This document shows positions 21,935 through 28,706 of a DNA stretch of 31,447 nt, in pieces. The stretch spans positions 1 to 31,447 of the IMG/VR virus record IMGVR_UViG_3300008113_000357. One strand, written 5' to 3'. The notes below the pieces were generated by a model, which did no database searches, was not told where the DNA came from, and saw only the letters and a list, made by a program, of their open reading frames with translations. A program made the translations under genes and the position numbers. The DNA is from a virus. Position 1 is the first letter of the stretch. Every line of letters starts with the position of its first letter.

Positions 21935-22114
21935 ATGGAATGGATTAAATGCTTGGACCGGATGCCGACACCTTACGAGCCTGTCCTGATTTTTACGACC
22001 GACATGAATCAAGCCTACGCATGGCTCGGAGATGGCCGTTGGTACTACGAGCATCAAACTTGGTTCCTAATTGAAGTCAGCCACTGGATGCCCCTACCCC
22101 CAAACCCGTTCTAA
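21935..22114 (+). CDS. DUF551-like protein, 59 residues
   Basis: The frame from ATG 21935 reads MEWIKCLDRMPTPYEPVLIF at the start and SHWMPLPPNPF at the end, which match the two ends of DUF551 (W-I-x-x-x-x-R-x-P ... HWMPLP.PP). DUF551 proteins are common small phage proteins of unknown function, usually among early genes. Length fits the family. It is packed between the CxxC gene (two-base gap) and the DnaA-like gene (two-base gap). Confidence 0.75.
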   Translation: MEWIKCLDRMPTPYEPVLIFTTDMNQAYAWLGDGRWYYEHQTWFLIEVSHWMPLPPNPF

Positions 22115-22116
22115 CC

Positions 22117-22416
22117 ATGGACCTAATCTCACGAACCATCCTCGGCTATACCGCAGAGGTCGTCGGAGTCAGCCCCGATGACATCTTGAGCGAAGTCAAG
22201 ACCCAAGAACTGGTCCTTGCTCGAAGCATCTTCGCAGACATCGCCTACTCGGAGTACCTCTACACCTACTGCCAAATCGGGCGTATCATCAAGAGGAACC
22301 ACGCAACGGTCATGCACAACCTCGAAATCCTTGCGATAAACATGAGAGCAAGGCCTGACATCAAATTCCTGCGTACACAGGTTCTCAACAGGACGAGAGA
22401 TTTTTTGCAACATTAG
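22117..22416 (+). CDS. DnaA domain IV-like DNA-binding protein
   Basis: This 99-residue protein resembles the C-terminal DnaA-box-binding domain. A first helix region (ILGYTAEVVGVSPDDILSEV) is followed by ELVLARSIFADIAYSEYLYT, CQIGRIIKRNHATVMHNLEI. The NHATVMHNLE segment corresponds to the D-H-T-T-V-x-H-A signature of DnaA domain IV. There is no AAA+ domain. It may compete with host DnaA for its boxes, or help phage initiation together with the DnaD-like protein. It is the last gene of the early region; the sigma-like gene follows 26 bases later. Confidence 0.75.
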   Translation: MDLISRTILGYTAEVVGVSPDDILSEVKTQELVLARSIFADIAYSEYLYTYCQIGRIIKRNHATVMHNLEILAINMRARPDIKFLRTQVLNRTRDFLQH

Positions 22417-22442
22417 GAAGAACCCCCTCCATCTTTGCGTGA

Positions 22443-22991
22443 GTGAACGCAGAGGCTACCATCCTTGACCTGTATCGAAGCGGAGAAATCCGCAAGGCTT
22501 GCCTCACCATCACGGGGGGCAATCCGCTTTGGAAGGACCTCGAGCAAGAGGTGGTCTTGATTCTGCTCGAAAAGGACCCCGACAAAATCATCAAGATGCA
22601 GGTCCAAGGCTACCTGCGTTTCTACATCGTTCGGCTCATCATGAACCTGTACCGGGGCAACAACAACCAATTTGCGAAGAAGTACCGCCATCACGACGAG
22701 CGAGTCGAGGTGGACCCCGAAACCCAAGAAGAGGGAAAAGACTACGATACCCTGCTTGACGACCTTTGGGCTATCGCCCAGCAAGAGATGGATTCTTGGG
22801 CCAAGGATGGGGCGTTCCCGTACGATAAAGAACTGCTGAACCTGCTGATGCAGACAGGCAACATGAAGGCTATGAGCCGTGAAACGGGCATCCCGTACCG
22901 TTCCATCATCTACTCCATCGAACAGGCCAAGGCCAAAATCAAAACCGCAATCGAAGCCAATGGATATACTGGTTTTTCCAATCCTGATTAG
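22443..22991 (+). CDS. Sigma-70/ECF-like transcription factor
   Basis: This 182-residue protein starts at GTG 22443. Residues about 27-85 look like sigma region 2 (WKDLEQEVVLILLEKDPDKI, then GYLRFYIVRLIMNLYRGNNN, then FAKKYR). Residues about 135-172 look like region 4 (MKAMSRETGIPYRSIIYSIE, then QAKAKIK), a helix-turn-helix. The acidic middle (ERVEVDPETQEEGKDYDTLL) fits an ECF linker. It could direct host RNA polymerase to the phage late promoters. TTTTTTGC at 22401 and CATCTTTG at 22430 may form its own promoter. The assignment is by motif pattern; a terminase-related helix-turn-helix protein is the alternative. Confidence 0.65.
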   Translation: MNAEATILDLYRSGEIRKACLTITGGNPLWKDLEQEVVLILLEKDPDKIIKMQVQGYLRFYIVRLIMNLYRGNNNQFAKKYRHHDERVEVDPETQEEGKDYDTLLDDLWAIAQQEMDSWAKDGAFPYDKELLNLLMQTGNMKAMSRETGIPYRSIIYSIEQAKAKIKTAIEANGYTGFSNPD

Positions 22992-23211
22992 TGCTTTAGC
23001 GACCCTTGCGGTCGTGGAGTTCCGGGTCCTGCCTTCGTGGTTCTACGCTTTGCCATTTGCGAAGCGGAAGCCGTTTTCGTGTATGACCTGCTTCGGGTTT
23101 TGGCTTGGCTTTGCCCTGACTCTGCCGACCTGCCAATGGTACTTGGCCCCGGTCCTTGGGCTTGCCTCATCTGCCACCGCAATAATCATCCGGGAATGGA
23201 CCTTCAAATGA
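22960..23211 (+). CDS. Small membrane protein with a CxxC-GFW motif (DUF1360-like)
   Basis: This 83-residue protein starts at ATG 22960, overlapping the sigma-like gene by 32 bases. A hydrophobic N-terminus (MDILVFPILISALATLAVVE) is followed by KPFSCMTCFGFWLGFALTLP and a third hydrophobic segment (YLAPVLGLASSATAIIIREW), so two or three transmembrane helices are likely. The CMTCFGFWLG segment resembles the C-x-x-C-x-G-F-W motif of DUF1360-type membrane proteins. It overlaps the next gene by four bases. The role is unknown. Confidence 0.65.
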   Translation: MDILVFPILISALATLAVVEFRVLPSWFYALPFAKRKPFSCMTCFGFWLGFALTLPTCQWYLAPVLGLASSATAIIIREWTFK

Positions 23212-23480
23212 CCAACGAGCAGTTCGTCGTGGCCCAAAAGCACCGCAAGTATTGGGACCAGTATGTGGCCTCGCTGACGATGCGACTGCCACCCGATGCG
23301 GTTGGTGAACTTCAAACCATCCTTACGGCTCACGGCCGACCTCCGACAAATTGGTGGTGTGCGGACTGCGTAAAATCGGCTCTTCAATACATTTACCTTC
23401 AAGCGGACTTGTTCCTCGAAGTCAACCAAAACACCGTCAATATACCCATAAGCAATGCCCCTACCAATCCCGAAGGATAA
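23208..23480 (+). CDS. Hypothetical 90-residue protein with a WWCADC motif
   Basis: The start at ATG 23208 lies in the preceding stop (ATGA). The protein is mainly helical with NEQFVVAQKHRKYWDQYVAS and NWWCADCVKSALQYIYLQAD. The W-C-x-x-C-x-x-A pattern may bind a metal, perhaps as a dimer. I associate such short proteins with the region upstream of terminase genes in Bacteroidota phages, but no function is known. The C-terminus overlaps the start of the next gene by 26 bases. Its sequence includes an ACATTTAC box at 23389-23396, without a matching TTG. Confidence 0.6.
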   Translation: MTNEQFVVAQKHRKYWDQYVASLTMRLPPDAVGELQTILTAHGRPPTNWWCADCVKSALQYIYLQADLFLEVNQNTVNIPISNAPTNPEG

Positions 23481-23925
23481 CGAAAGCAGAGAAGGCTTTA
23501 TTGGTCGTTGTATGTCGAACAACAACACGACAACGGAGTTTCCCGAAGCCCCGCAAAGGCTTGCCGTCTGCTCCCACCTTTGGGCCGAACACAAGCGTCA
23601 GCAGTTCGAGTCTTACTCCGACTACGGCCAAGAGATTCGGGCCAATGCAAAGAGGGGGATAGAATTGAACGAGCGGAACGGCAATAAGTGTGCTACCCAG
23701 ACAGGTAAGGTCAGGGCGCAGCAGTTAGCGAATGGCGAACCCATCTCGGTCGAAACCATCAAGCGGATGCACTCCTACCTCTCAAGGGCAGAAACCTACT
23801 ACGACAACGCAGACGATACCAGCGACTGCGGTTACATCTCCTACCTGCTTTGGGGAGGCAAGTCGGCTCTCTCATGGTCAAGAAATAAACTCCGAGAACT
23901 TGGCGAACTCGAAGGCGAAGGATGA
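23455..23925 (+). CDS. Conserved phage protein with DCGYISYLLWGG motif
   Basis: This 156-residue protein begins PLPIPKDNESREGFIGRCMS, then FPEAPQRLAVCSHLWAEHKR. That is a start seen in phage proteins, often joined to portal or minor head proteins, where an R-C-M ... F-P-x-x-x-Q-R-x-A-V-C signature recurs. The C-terminal half (MHSYLSRAETYYDNADDTSD, CGYISYLLWGGKSALSWSRN) matches another conserved phage module. The two together suggest a head-related or DNA-processing accessory. The function is not known. It overlaps the previous gene by 26 bases and sits two genes before the small terminase. Confidence 0.65.
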   Translation: MPLPIPKDNESREGFIGRCMSNNNTTTEFPEAPQRLAVCSHLWAEHKRQQFESYSDYGQEIRANAKRGIELNERNGNKCATQTGKVRAQQLANGEPISVETIKRMHSYLSRAETYYDNADDTSDCGYISYLLWGGKSALSWSRNKLRELGELEGEG

Positions 23926-23950
23926 CGAAGAGGCCCAAGTGCAGGCTCGG

Positions 23951-24091
23951 ATGGATTCGCTGATGATGGTCATTACGACCCTGTGCGACTGCATCGGAGC
24001 GGTGGACGATTCCAATGCTCCGAACCAGTACGAAGTGAAAATGAAAATCGTAAACAAGATAAGCGACCTAATAGACAAAATCGAATACTAA
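23951..24091 (+). CDS. Hypothetical 46-residue protein before the small terminase
   Basis: The frame MDSLMMVITTLCDCIGAVDD ... IVNKISDLIDKIEY ends TAA at 24089-24091 and shares one base with the terminase start (TAATG). It is helical. The start is uncertain: GTG 23939 would add four residues, and the frame stays open further upstream into the previous gene. Tight coupling with the terminase suggests co-expression. The function is unknown. Confidence 0.5.
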   Translation: MDSLMMVITTLCDCIGAVDDSNAPNQYEVKMKIVNKISDLIDKIEY

Positions 24092-24504
24092 TGGCAGGCC
24101 GACCCCCAATTTGGAATACGCCCGAAGAACTATGGGCTGCGTTTGAGCAATACCGAGCCGAGAACAAGGCCAACCCTTACCGGGTGCAGGACTATGTCGG
24201 CAAGGATGGGGTCATGGTTTACCGGGACAAGGAGCGTCCGATTACCTTTCGGGGCTTTGAGGGATACCTCGCAGAGAACGGGGTTTGCTATAATCTATCG
24301 CAGTATCAAAAGGGAGATAGCGACCATCACAAGCAATTCTTACCCATCATCACACGCATAAGGCTGACCTGCGACAAGGATATGCTGGAGGGTTCAAGTG
24401 CCGGGGTTTACTCGGCCAACATCGCCTCTCGTCTGCTTGGCTTGGTTGACAAGCAGGAGAACACGGTTCATATTGAGCAACCCCTATTCCCCGACAATGG
24501 CTGA
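24091..24504 (+). CDS. terS: Terminase small subunit
   Basis: This 137-residue protein starts MAGRPPIWNTPEELWAAFEQ, the typical opening of Bacteroidota small terminases. The PITFRGFEGYLAENGVCYNL segment corresponds to a helix-turn-helix used to recognise phage DNA, followed by a helical oligomerisation region and YSANIASRLLGLVDKQENTV, the usual end before the acidic tail. It overlaps the preceding gene by one base and lies 19 bases before the large subunit. It selects the DNA for packaging and stimulates the motor ATPase. It was chosen over a longer frame from 23983 because the N-terminus from 24091 fits the family. Confidence 0.85.
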   Translation: MAGRPPIWNTPEELWAAFEQYRAENKANPYRVQDYVGKDGVMVYRDKERPITFRGFEGYLAENGVCYNLSQYQKGDSDHHKQFLPIITRIRLTCDKDMLEGSSAGVYSANIASRLLGLVDKQENTVHIEQPLFPDNG

Positions 24505-24523
24505 TTCTATCGTTGAGGGATAA

Positions 24524-25734
24524 ATGGACTTTAGATTAACTACGGCCATCAAAAAGATTAGGCGGATGCAAGCCCGGAAGAAGGTAATTCAGGGCGGGAC
24601 ATCTGCCGGAGGTTAACCCCCGCTCGGCAACGGGTGGGGGTAGGAAAAACGCTCGCCATCCTTGCGGTTCTCATCGACATCGCAGCAAAGAAGAAGACCG
24701 AGATTTCGGTAGTTTCCGAATCCATCCCTCACCTACGAAGGGGTGCAATCAAGGACTTCGCCAAGGTCATGCAATGGACAGGCCGATGGGTCGCAGACCG
24801 ATGGAACAAGACTCTGCTGACTTACAACTTCGCAAACGGCTCGGTCATCGAGTTCTTTTCTGCTGATTCCGAGGCACGGCTCCGAGGTGCAAGGAGGCAG
24901 GTCGTTTACATCAACGAGGCGAACAATATCGACTTTGAGTCCTACTACCAACTTGCCATCCGTACCAGCGAGGCCATCTACATCGACTTTAACCCGACTC
25001 ACGAATTTTGGGCGCATACGGAGGTTCTTCATGAGGATGATTCCGAACTGATAATCCTAACCTACAACGACAACGAGGCCCTGCCCGATACCATCAAGCG
25101 GGATATCGAACTGAACCGCACCAAAGCCGAAACATCTGCCTATTGGGCGAACTGGTGGAAGGTTTACGGCCTTGGTCAGGTCGGGACGCTCCAAGGTGCG
25201 ATATACGAGGACTTTGAGGTCGTGGAGGGTATCGATGTCAGTCGAGCGAAATTCGTCGCCCTTGGGCTTGACTGGGGCTTCAGCAACGACCCTACGGCCT
25301 TGGTCGCTATATACCGTCAAGGGGACTGCCTGCTGATTCAGGAACTGCTCTACTCCACGGGCCTCACGAACCAAGACATCGCAGACAAGTTGCGGTCCTT
25401 GGGTATTACCCGGGCTTGGGAGATAGTTGCGGACTCAGCAGAACCGAAGTCCATCGAAGAAATCTACCGATTGGGATTCAACATCAAGCCAGCAGAGAAA
25501 GGTCCCGACTCGGTTCGGAACGGGATAGACATTCTCAAAAGGTTCAAATTGCAGGTTACCAAGGATAGTACCAACCTTATCAAAGAACTGCGGTCCTACA
25601 CTTGGGCTACCGACAAGGAGGGCAAGAACACGGGGGTCCCGATTGATTCGTTCAACCACGCCTGCGATGCGATGCGGTATGTGGCCCTTAACAAGTTACG
25701 GGTCAGTAACTCAGGGAAGTACGTTGTTGTTTAA
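24524..25734 (+). CDS. terL: Terminase large subunit, interrupted in Walker A; candidate translational bypass
   Basis: The gene reads in two frames. From ATG 24524 it encodes 30 residues ending VIQGGTSAGG and stops at TAA 24614-24616. From 24643 it continues in another frame as GKTLAILAVLIDIAA to 25734. Joining GGA 24608-24610 to GGA 24643-24645 gives GGTSAGKT, a perfect Walker A, and a 391-residue protein of normal length. Later motifs are intact: VVYINEAN (Walker B with catalytic Glu), IYIDFNPTHEFW, the nuclease motifs LGLDWGFSNDPTA and IVADSAEPKS, and FNHACDAMRYV. It is a Terminase_3/PBSX-type packaging motor. A gene caller would show only a GTG-started frame at 24634, which lacks half of the ATP site. 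Confidence 0.85.
24611..24645 (+). other. 35-nt hairpin insertion in terL Walker A (bypass or mobile-hairpin candidate)
   Basis: The insert starts GGTTAA (in-frame stop at 24614), then forms a 10-bp stem, 24617-24626 with 24631-24640, around the GNRA-type loop GCAA; A24616-T24641 adds an eleventh pair. It ends TAG then GGA at 24643-24645, repeating the GGA codon before it. Its length is not a multiple of three. A G-rich run lies a few bases upstream of the second GGA. These are the elements of T4 gene 60 bypassing. Confidence 0.75.
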
Positions 25735-25743
25735 CTTTGCCCC

Positions 25744-25845
25744 ATGAACCCCGAACGCATCCTTGACCTGCTCATCGAAATTGGGAAGACGCTTGCAGCC
25801 ATTTTCTTTATCCTCACCCTTCTAACCCTCCTTTGGACCTTATGA
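25744..25845 (+). CDS. 33-residue single-pass membrane peptide
   Basis: ATG 25744 begins a short frame ending TGA 25843-25845, which overlaps the next start (ATGA). The product has an amphipathic start (MNPERILDLLIEIGKT) and one hydrophobic helix (LAAIFFILTLLTLLWTL). A box TAACTTTG at 25732-25739 matches TAnnTTTG but is only five bases upstream. The overlap with the next gene supports that it is translated. The role is unknown; membrane anchoring of the sugar-modifying enzymes is one possibility. Confidence 0.5.
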   Translation: MNPERILDLLIEIGKTLAAIFFILTLLTLLWTL

Positions 25846-26495
25846 AAGTCGTTCACTACTATCACATTTACTGCGGAGGGAATTGGCAGTTAATCCTGAA
25901 CCAGCACATGATGGCCGTCTGCAACTACGGCCTCATCAACGTCTTGGACGAAATCAGGGTCGGCATCGTCGGTCCACCAGAGCAACGCAAGGCGGTCAAG
26001 GAGGTGCTGGAAGGCTCGATGGTTGCCGATAAGGTCAAAGTCGTAGTAACACGGACCAACGCTTGGGAGCAGGCGACGCTGACTGAAATGTACCGGGCCT
26101 CGCAGGAAGAGGATGCCGTGTACCTGTACGCTCACACGAAGGGGGCTGCGAATCCATCCTTGACCACCCAACTTTGGGGCAGGTCTATGCTGTTCTTCAA
26201 CGTCGTGGCTTGGGAGCGTTCCTTGCAAATGCTGGAGGGAGTCGATGCCGTCGGCTGCCATTGGATTACCAAGGAGCAGTTCCCTCACATGGCTGACCAA
26301 AACAACCCGGAAGGTTACCCCTACTTTGGGGGCAACTTTTGGTGGGCTAAGTCGAGCCACATCAAGGAACTCGGTGAGCCGAAACGGGACCATCGTTATC
26401 AAGCCGAGCATTGGATTGGGAAGAAACCCGACACCAAGGTCTTTGATTCTAACCCCGGCTGGCCTTCGCCTGAACGCTTTGTCATAACTTTTTAG
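25842..26495 (+). CDS. Glycosyltransferase-like protein
   Basis: This 217-residue protein starts at ATG 25842 in the preceding stop. It shows a GT-A-like layout: an N-terminal VVHYYHIYCGGNWQLILNQH, a middle with QEEDAVYLYAHTKGAANPSL and GVDAVGCHWIT, and a C-terminal GYPYFGGNFWWAKSSHIKEL. The YLYAHTKGA and GNFWWA motifs are typical of phage and bacterial proteins annotated as glycosyltransferases acting on surface polysaccharides. It is the first enzyme of a four-gene cluster between terminase and tail genes. It may modify virion proteins or mimic host glycans; the substrate is unknown. Confidence 0.6.
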   Translation: MKVVHYYHIYCGGNWQLILNQHMMAVCNYGLINVLDEIRVGIVGPPEQRKAVKEVLEGSMVADKVKVVVTRTNAWEQATLTEMYRASQEEDAVYLYAHTKGAANPSLTTQLWGRSMLFFNVVAWERSLQMLEGVDAVGCHWITKEQFPHMADQNNPEGYPYFGGNFWWAKSSHIKELGEPKRDHRYQAEHWIGKKPDTKVFDSNPGWPSPERFVITF

Positions 26496-26496
26496 C

Positions 26497-26904
26497 ATGA
26501 AAAAACACATCGACCAACTCAAGGCTTTGGATTACTCGCACATCTACACGACGGCGGTAGAGCATATCATTGAAATCTACGAGGAAGCCAAAAAACACAA
26601 GGGAGGCCACGCTTTGGAACTCGGCTCCTACCTCGGACACTCAACGCTCGCTATCGCCTTGGCTGGGCTTGACGTCGTGGTTTACGATACCGACACAACC
26701 GTAGAAGACAAACGCAAAGCCCTCCTGTCCAAGTTCAAGGTCGAATGGAACAACCAACCGAGCCACATGGCCGGTGGGACGATGGTCATCCACGATGCAG
26801 AACTGCTGACGATGGTCAACCTTACGAGCCAACTGCAAGCACACGAAGCCAAGGGGTCAACGGACCAACGAGGCAGAATGCTTTTAACTCTTTACAAGAA
26901 ATGA
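26497..26904 (+). CDS. Class I methyltransferase-like protein, shortened
   Basis: This 135-residue protein has the SAM-binding motif I (HALELGSYLGHSTLAIALAG) followed by an acidic loop (VVVYDTDTTVEDKRKALLSK) and a late-fold element (GGTMVIHDAELL). In full-length relatives about 40-60 residues separate these last two parts, so the protein seems to lack part of the Rossmann core, as if by an in-frame deletion. It may be inactive or reduced. It overlaps the next gene by four bases and starts one base after the previous stop. Confidence 0.55.
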   Translation: MKKHIDQLKALDYSHIYTTAVEHIIEIYEEAKKHKGGHALELGSYLGHSTLAIALAGLDVVVYDTDTTVEDKRKALLSKFKVEWNNQPSHMAGGTMVIHDAELLTMVNLTSQLQAHEAKGSTDQRGRMLLTLYKK

Positions 26905-27524
26905 AGGCAAAAACTTACATCTTCTGCCACGATACCGACATCGTGAAGCAATGCGAAGCCGAGGGAAGGTTCAGGGACTTCTTCCCCTACACTTGGGTCA
27001 TGCTTGGGTTCAAGGACTTCGACGGCATGGCTGAGTTTGACCATATCGTTGCAAGAGATGAACCCGACAACATCGAGAGCCACCGAAACCTCGTCGCTTG
27101 GACGGGGTGGTATGCTTTAGCCAAGAACGGCTACATCAAGAACGGAGATGTAGTGAACCTGTTTGAGTACGACCTAACCCGGAACGGGGACTTTGACCAA
27201 AGAGCCTACTGCGCTTACTTCCGAGTCCCTGTGGACGTTGTGCCTTACTGGTCGTGTGGCGATAATTACGAGCCTCACATCAAGCAACTTACTGGAAGGG
27301 GTGCAAAGGAGTTCTATCAACCCGTCGTGCCTATAACTTCCAATTACACGCTTACTTGGGACGATTCCTACCTTGACCTAACCATCGCTTGCATTGAGCA
27401 GAAGTTGGTCGCTTTTCCCCACGTCGGCCACATCCTTGAACGAGCCTACTCGCAGAGGTTCGCTGATATTCCCTACAACGTGGCTGCATTCAAGCACGCC
27501 TTCGCCAACTCTCACGGGTTCTAA
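26901..27524 (+). CDS. Hypothetical sugar-cluster protein, glycosyltransferase-like
   Basis: This 207-residue protein starts MKAKTYIFCHDTDIVKQCEA at ATG 26901, in the preceding stop. It has FRDFFPYTWVMLGFKDFDGM, then TGWYALAKNGYIKNGDVVNL and FEYDLTRNGDF. The FEYD acidic group is a possible metal-binding motif like those of GT-A enzymes. I do not recognise a precise family. Its place between a methyltransferase-like gene and another sugar-type gene suggests a role in the same modification pathway. Confidence 0.55.
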   Translation: MKAKTYIFCHDTDIVKQCEAEGRFRDFFPYTWVMLGFKDFDGMAEFDHIVARDEPDNIESHRNLVAWTGWYALAKNGYIKNGDVVNLFEYDLTRNGDFDQRAYCAYFRVPVDVVPYWSCGDNYEPHIKQLTGRGAKEFYQPVVPITSNYTLTWDDSYLDLTIACIEQKLVAFPHVGHILERAYSQRFADIPYNVAAFKHAFANSHGF

Positions 27525-27525
27525 G

Positions 27526-28140
27526 ATGTACTTAGTCGGGGTCAACTACGCAACGAGTGAATACCTTCCAGCAGCGAGGGCGCAGGCTAACCAGTATCCG
27601 TTCCCGATTACAACGACCGAGGACGAGAAACGTCCGGGCAGGGGCAACAACTGGTGGAGGTGGAAGCCTCAAATCATCCTCGATGCTCTCTTTGACTTGC
27701 AGGAGGACGAAGCCCTGCTTTACCTTGACGCTCAAGACCTTCACGGAGATGGCTGCTTTGAGTTTGCTAAGCAATACTTGCAGGATAATCCCATCCTGTT
27801 GCATCAAAACTTCCACAACCACATAAGTTACACGAAGGGCGACTGCTACGCCTTGATGGACTGCCTTCAATTCTTCAACGAGAAACCGATGCAGATAGAG
27901 GCAGGGTTCCTTGGACTACGCAAGACGGACTTCACGATTGACCTCATGTATGAATGGTCCAAGTGGCTCCACGTTGACAAGGCCGTGAATGACGACCCAA
28001 GCGAATACCCGAACCATCCCTCCTTCATTGACCACAGGCACGACCAAAGCATCCTGACCAACCTTGCGCTTTTGAATGACCTGCCTATGGTTGTCGTCCC
28101 CGAAATCCGTTGCAACTCAAGACCCAAATTATGGCTATGA
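27526..28140 (+). CDS. Glycosyltransferase-like protein (surface sugar modification)
   Basis: This 204-residue protein begins MYLVGVNYATSEYLPAARAQ at ATG 27526, one base after the preceding stop. NNWWRWKPQIILDALFDLQE followed by LLYLDAQDLHGDG resembles the W-x-W-K-P-x-x-I and Y-x-D-x-D elements of polysaccharide-related glycosyltransferases. The C-terminus holds SFIDHRHDQSILTNLALLND, another motif of this group, in which HDQS is conserved. It overlaps the tail chaperone gene by four bases. It may act on host or virion glycans. Confidence 0.65.
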   Translation: MYLVGVNYATSEYLPAARAQANQYPFPITTTEDEKRPGRGNNWWRWKPQIILDALFDLQEDEALLYLDAQDLHGDGCFEFAKQYLQDNPILLHQNFHNHISYTKGDCYALMDCLQFFNEKPMQIEAGFLGLRKTDFTIDLMYEWSKWLHVDKAVNDDPSEYPNHPSFIDHRHDQSILTNLALLNDLPMVVVPEIRCNSRPKLWL

Positions 28141-28706
28141 AACTCCAAGACCTCACCATCGACCAGTTCCAGCGTATCGGAGCCATTGAGTTTTCAAGCG
28201 TCCTTGGGGACTACGACAAGAGAGCAGGGGTCGTTTCAATCGTTGAGGGGGTCGATATATCACTCGTTCGAGAAATGCCCGCCAAGAGCGTCCTAAAGCG
28301 TTACAAGGCCATTATCAGCGAGTGGAACGCATTGCCTGCCCTTGGGTACAAGCGAAAGTTCAAAGCCGGGGGCAAGTGGTGGATTCCTACCGTGTTTACG
28401 GATGAGTTGACCGCTGGGCAGTTGATTGAGTTAATGGACATCAACACGACCGACGAGAAACAACTCCTGCAGAACCTTCACCGAATCATGGCGACCTTGT
28501 GCCGGGAGGGCGGTCTATTCGGATTATTCCCGAAAAAGTACGACGGGTCTGCCCATGCGGAACGGGCCGAGTTGTTCAAGAAGAACGCCAAGGTGGGCGA
28601 TGTTTGGGGCGTTGTCAGTTTTTTTTTGCTAAGTTCAGAATCCTACTTGAAAGTTTTGAGCGACTATTCCAAACACCTGATGACGAAGGCCGAGGGGCTG
28701 ACGTAA
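28137..28706 (+). CDS. Tail assembly chaperone, short form (G-like)
   Basis: This 189-residue protein starts MKLQDLTIDQFQRIGAIEFS at ATG 28137, overlapping the preceding stop; ATG 28131 is a less likely start. It is helical, with EWNALPALGYKRKFKAGGKW and LIELMDINTTDEKQLLQNLH, a pattern typical of Bacteroidota phage tail assembly chaperones. A run of nine T near its 3' end contains a slippery heptamer that would join it to a -1 frame extension, as in lambda G/GT. These chaperones guide tape-measure folding and tail tube polymerisation. The tape measure follows further along the circular map. Confidence 0.7.
   Translation: MKLQDLTIDQFQRIGAIEFSSVLGDYDKRAGVVSIVEGVDISLVREMPAKSVLKRYKAIISEWNALPALGYKRKFKAGGKWWIPTVFTDELTAGQLIELMDINTTDEKQLLQNLHRIMATLCREGGLFGLFPKKYDGSAHAERAELFKKNAKVGDVWGVVSFFLLSSESYLKVLSDYSKHLMTKAEGLT
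28619..28625 (+). other. -1 ribosomal frameshift slippery site T TTT TTT
   Basis: In the zero frame the codons are AGT TTT TTT TTG, giving a T TTT TTT heptamer at 28619-28625 within a nine-T run (28619-28627). A -1 slip here continues as TTT GCT AAG in the frame of the downstream extension. Confidence 0.75.

Noticed and set aside
24634-25734. A large terminase starting at GTG 24634
   Set aside because: It would begin inside the hairpin and lack the first half of Walker A and the conserved N-terminus that is present just upstream from ATG 24524.
25890-26522. 210-codon minus-strand frame opposite the glycosyltransferase-like gene
   Set aside because: The plus-strand gene has start-stop overlaps with both neighbours and family motifs; the minus frame has neither.
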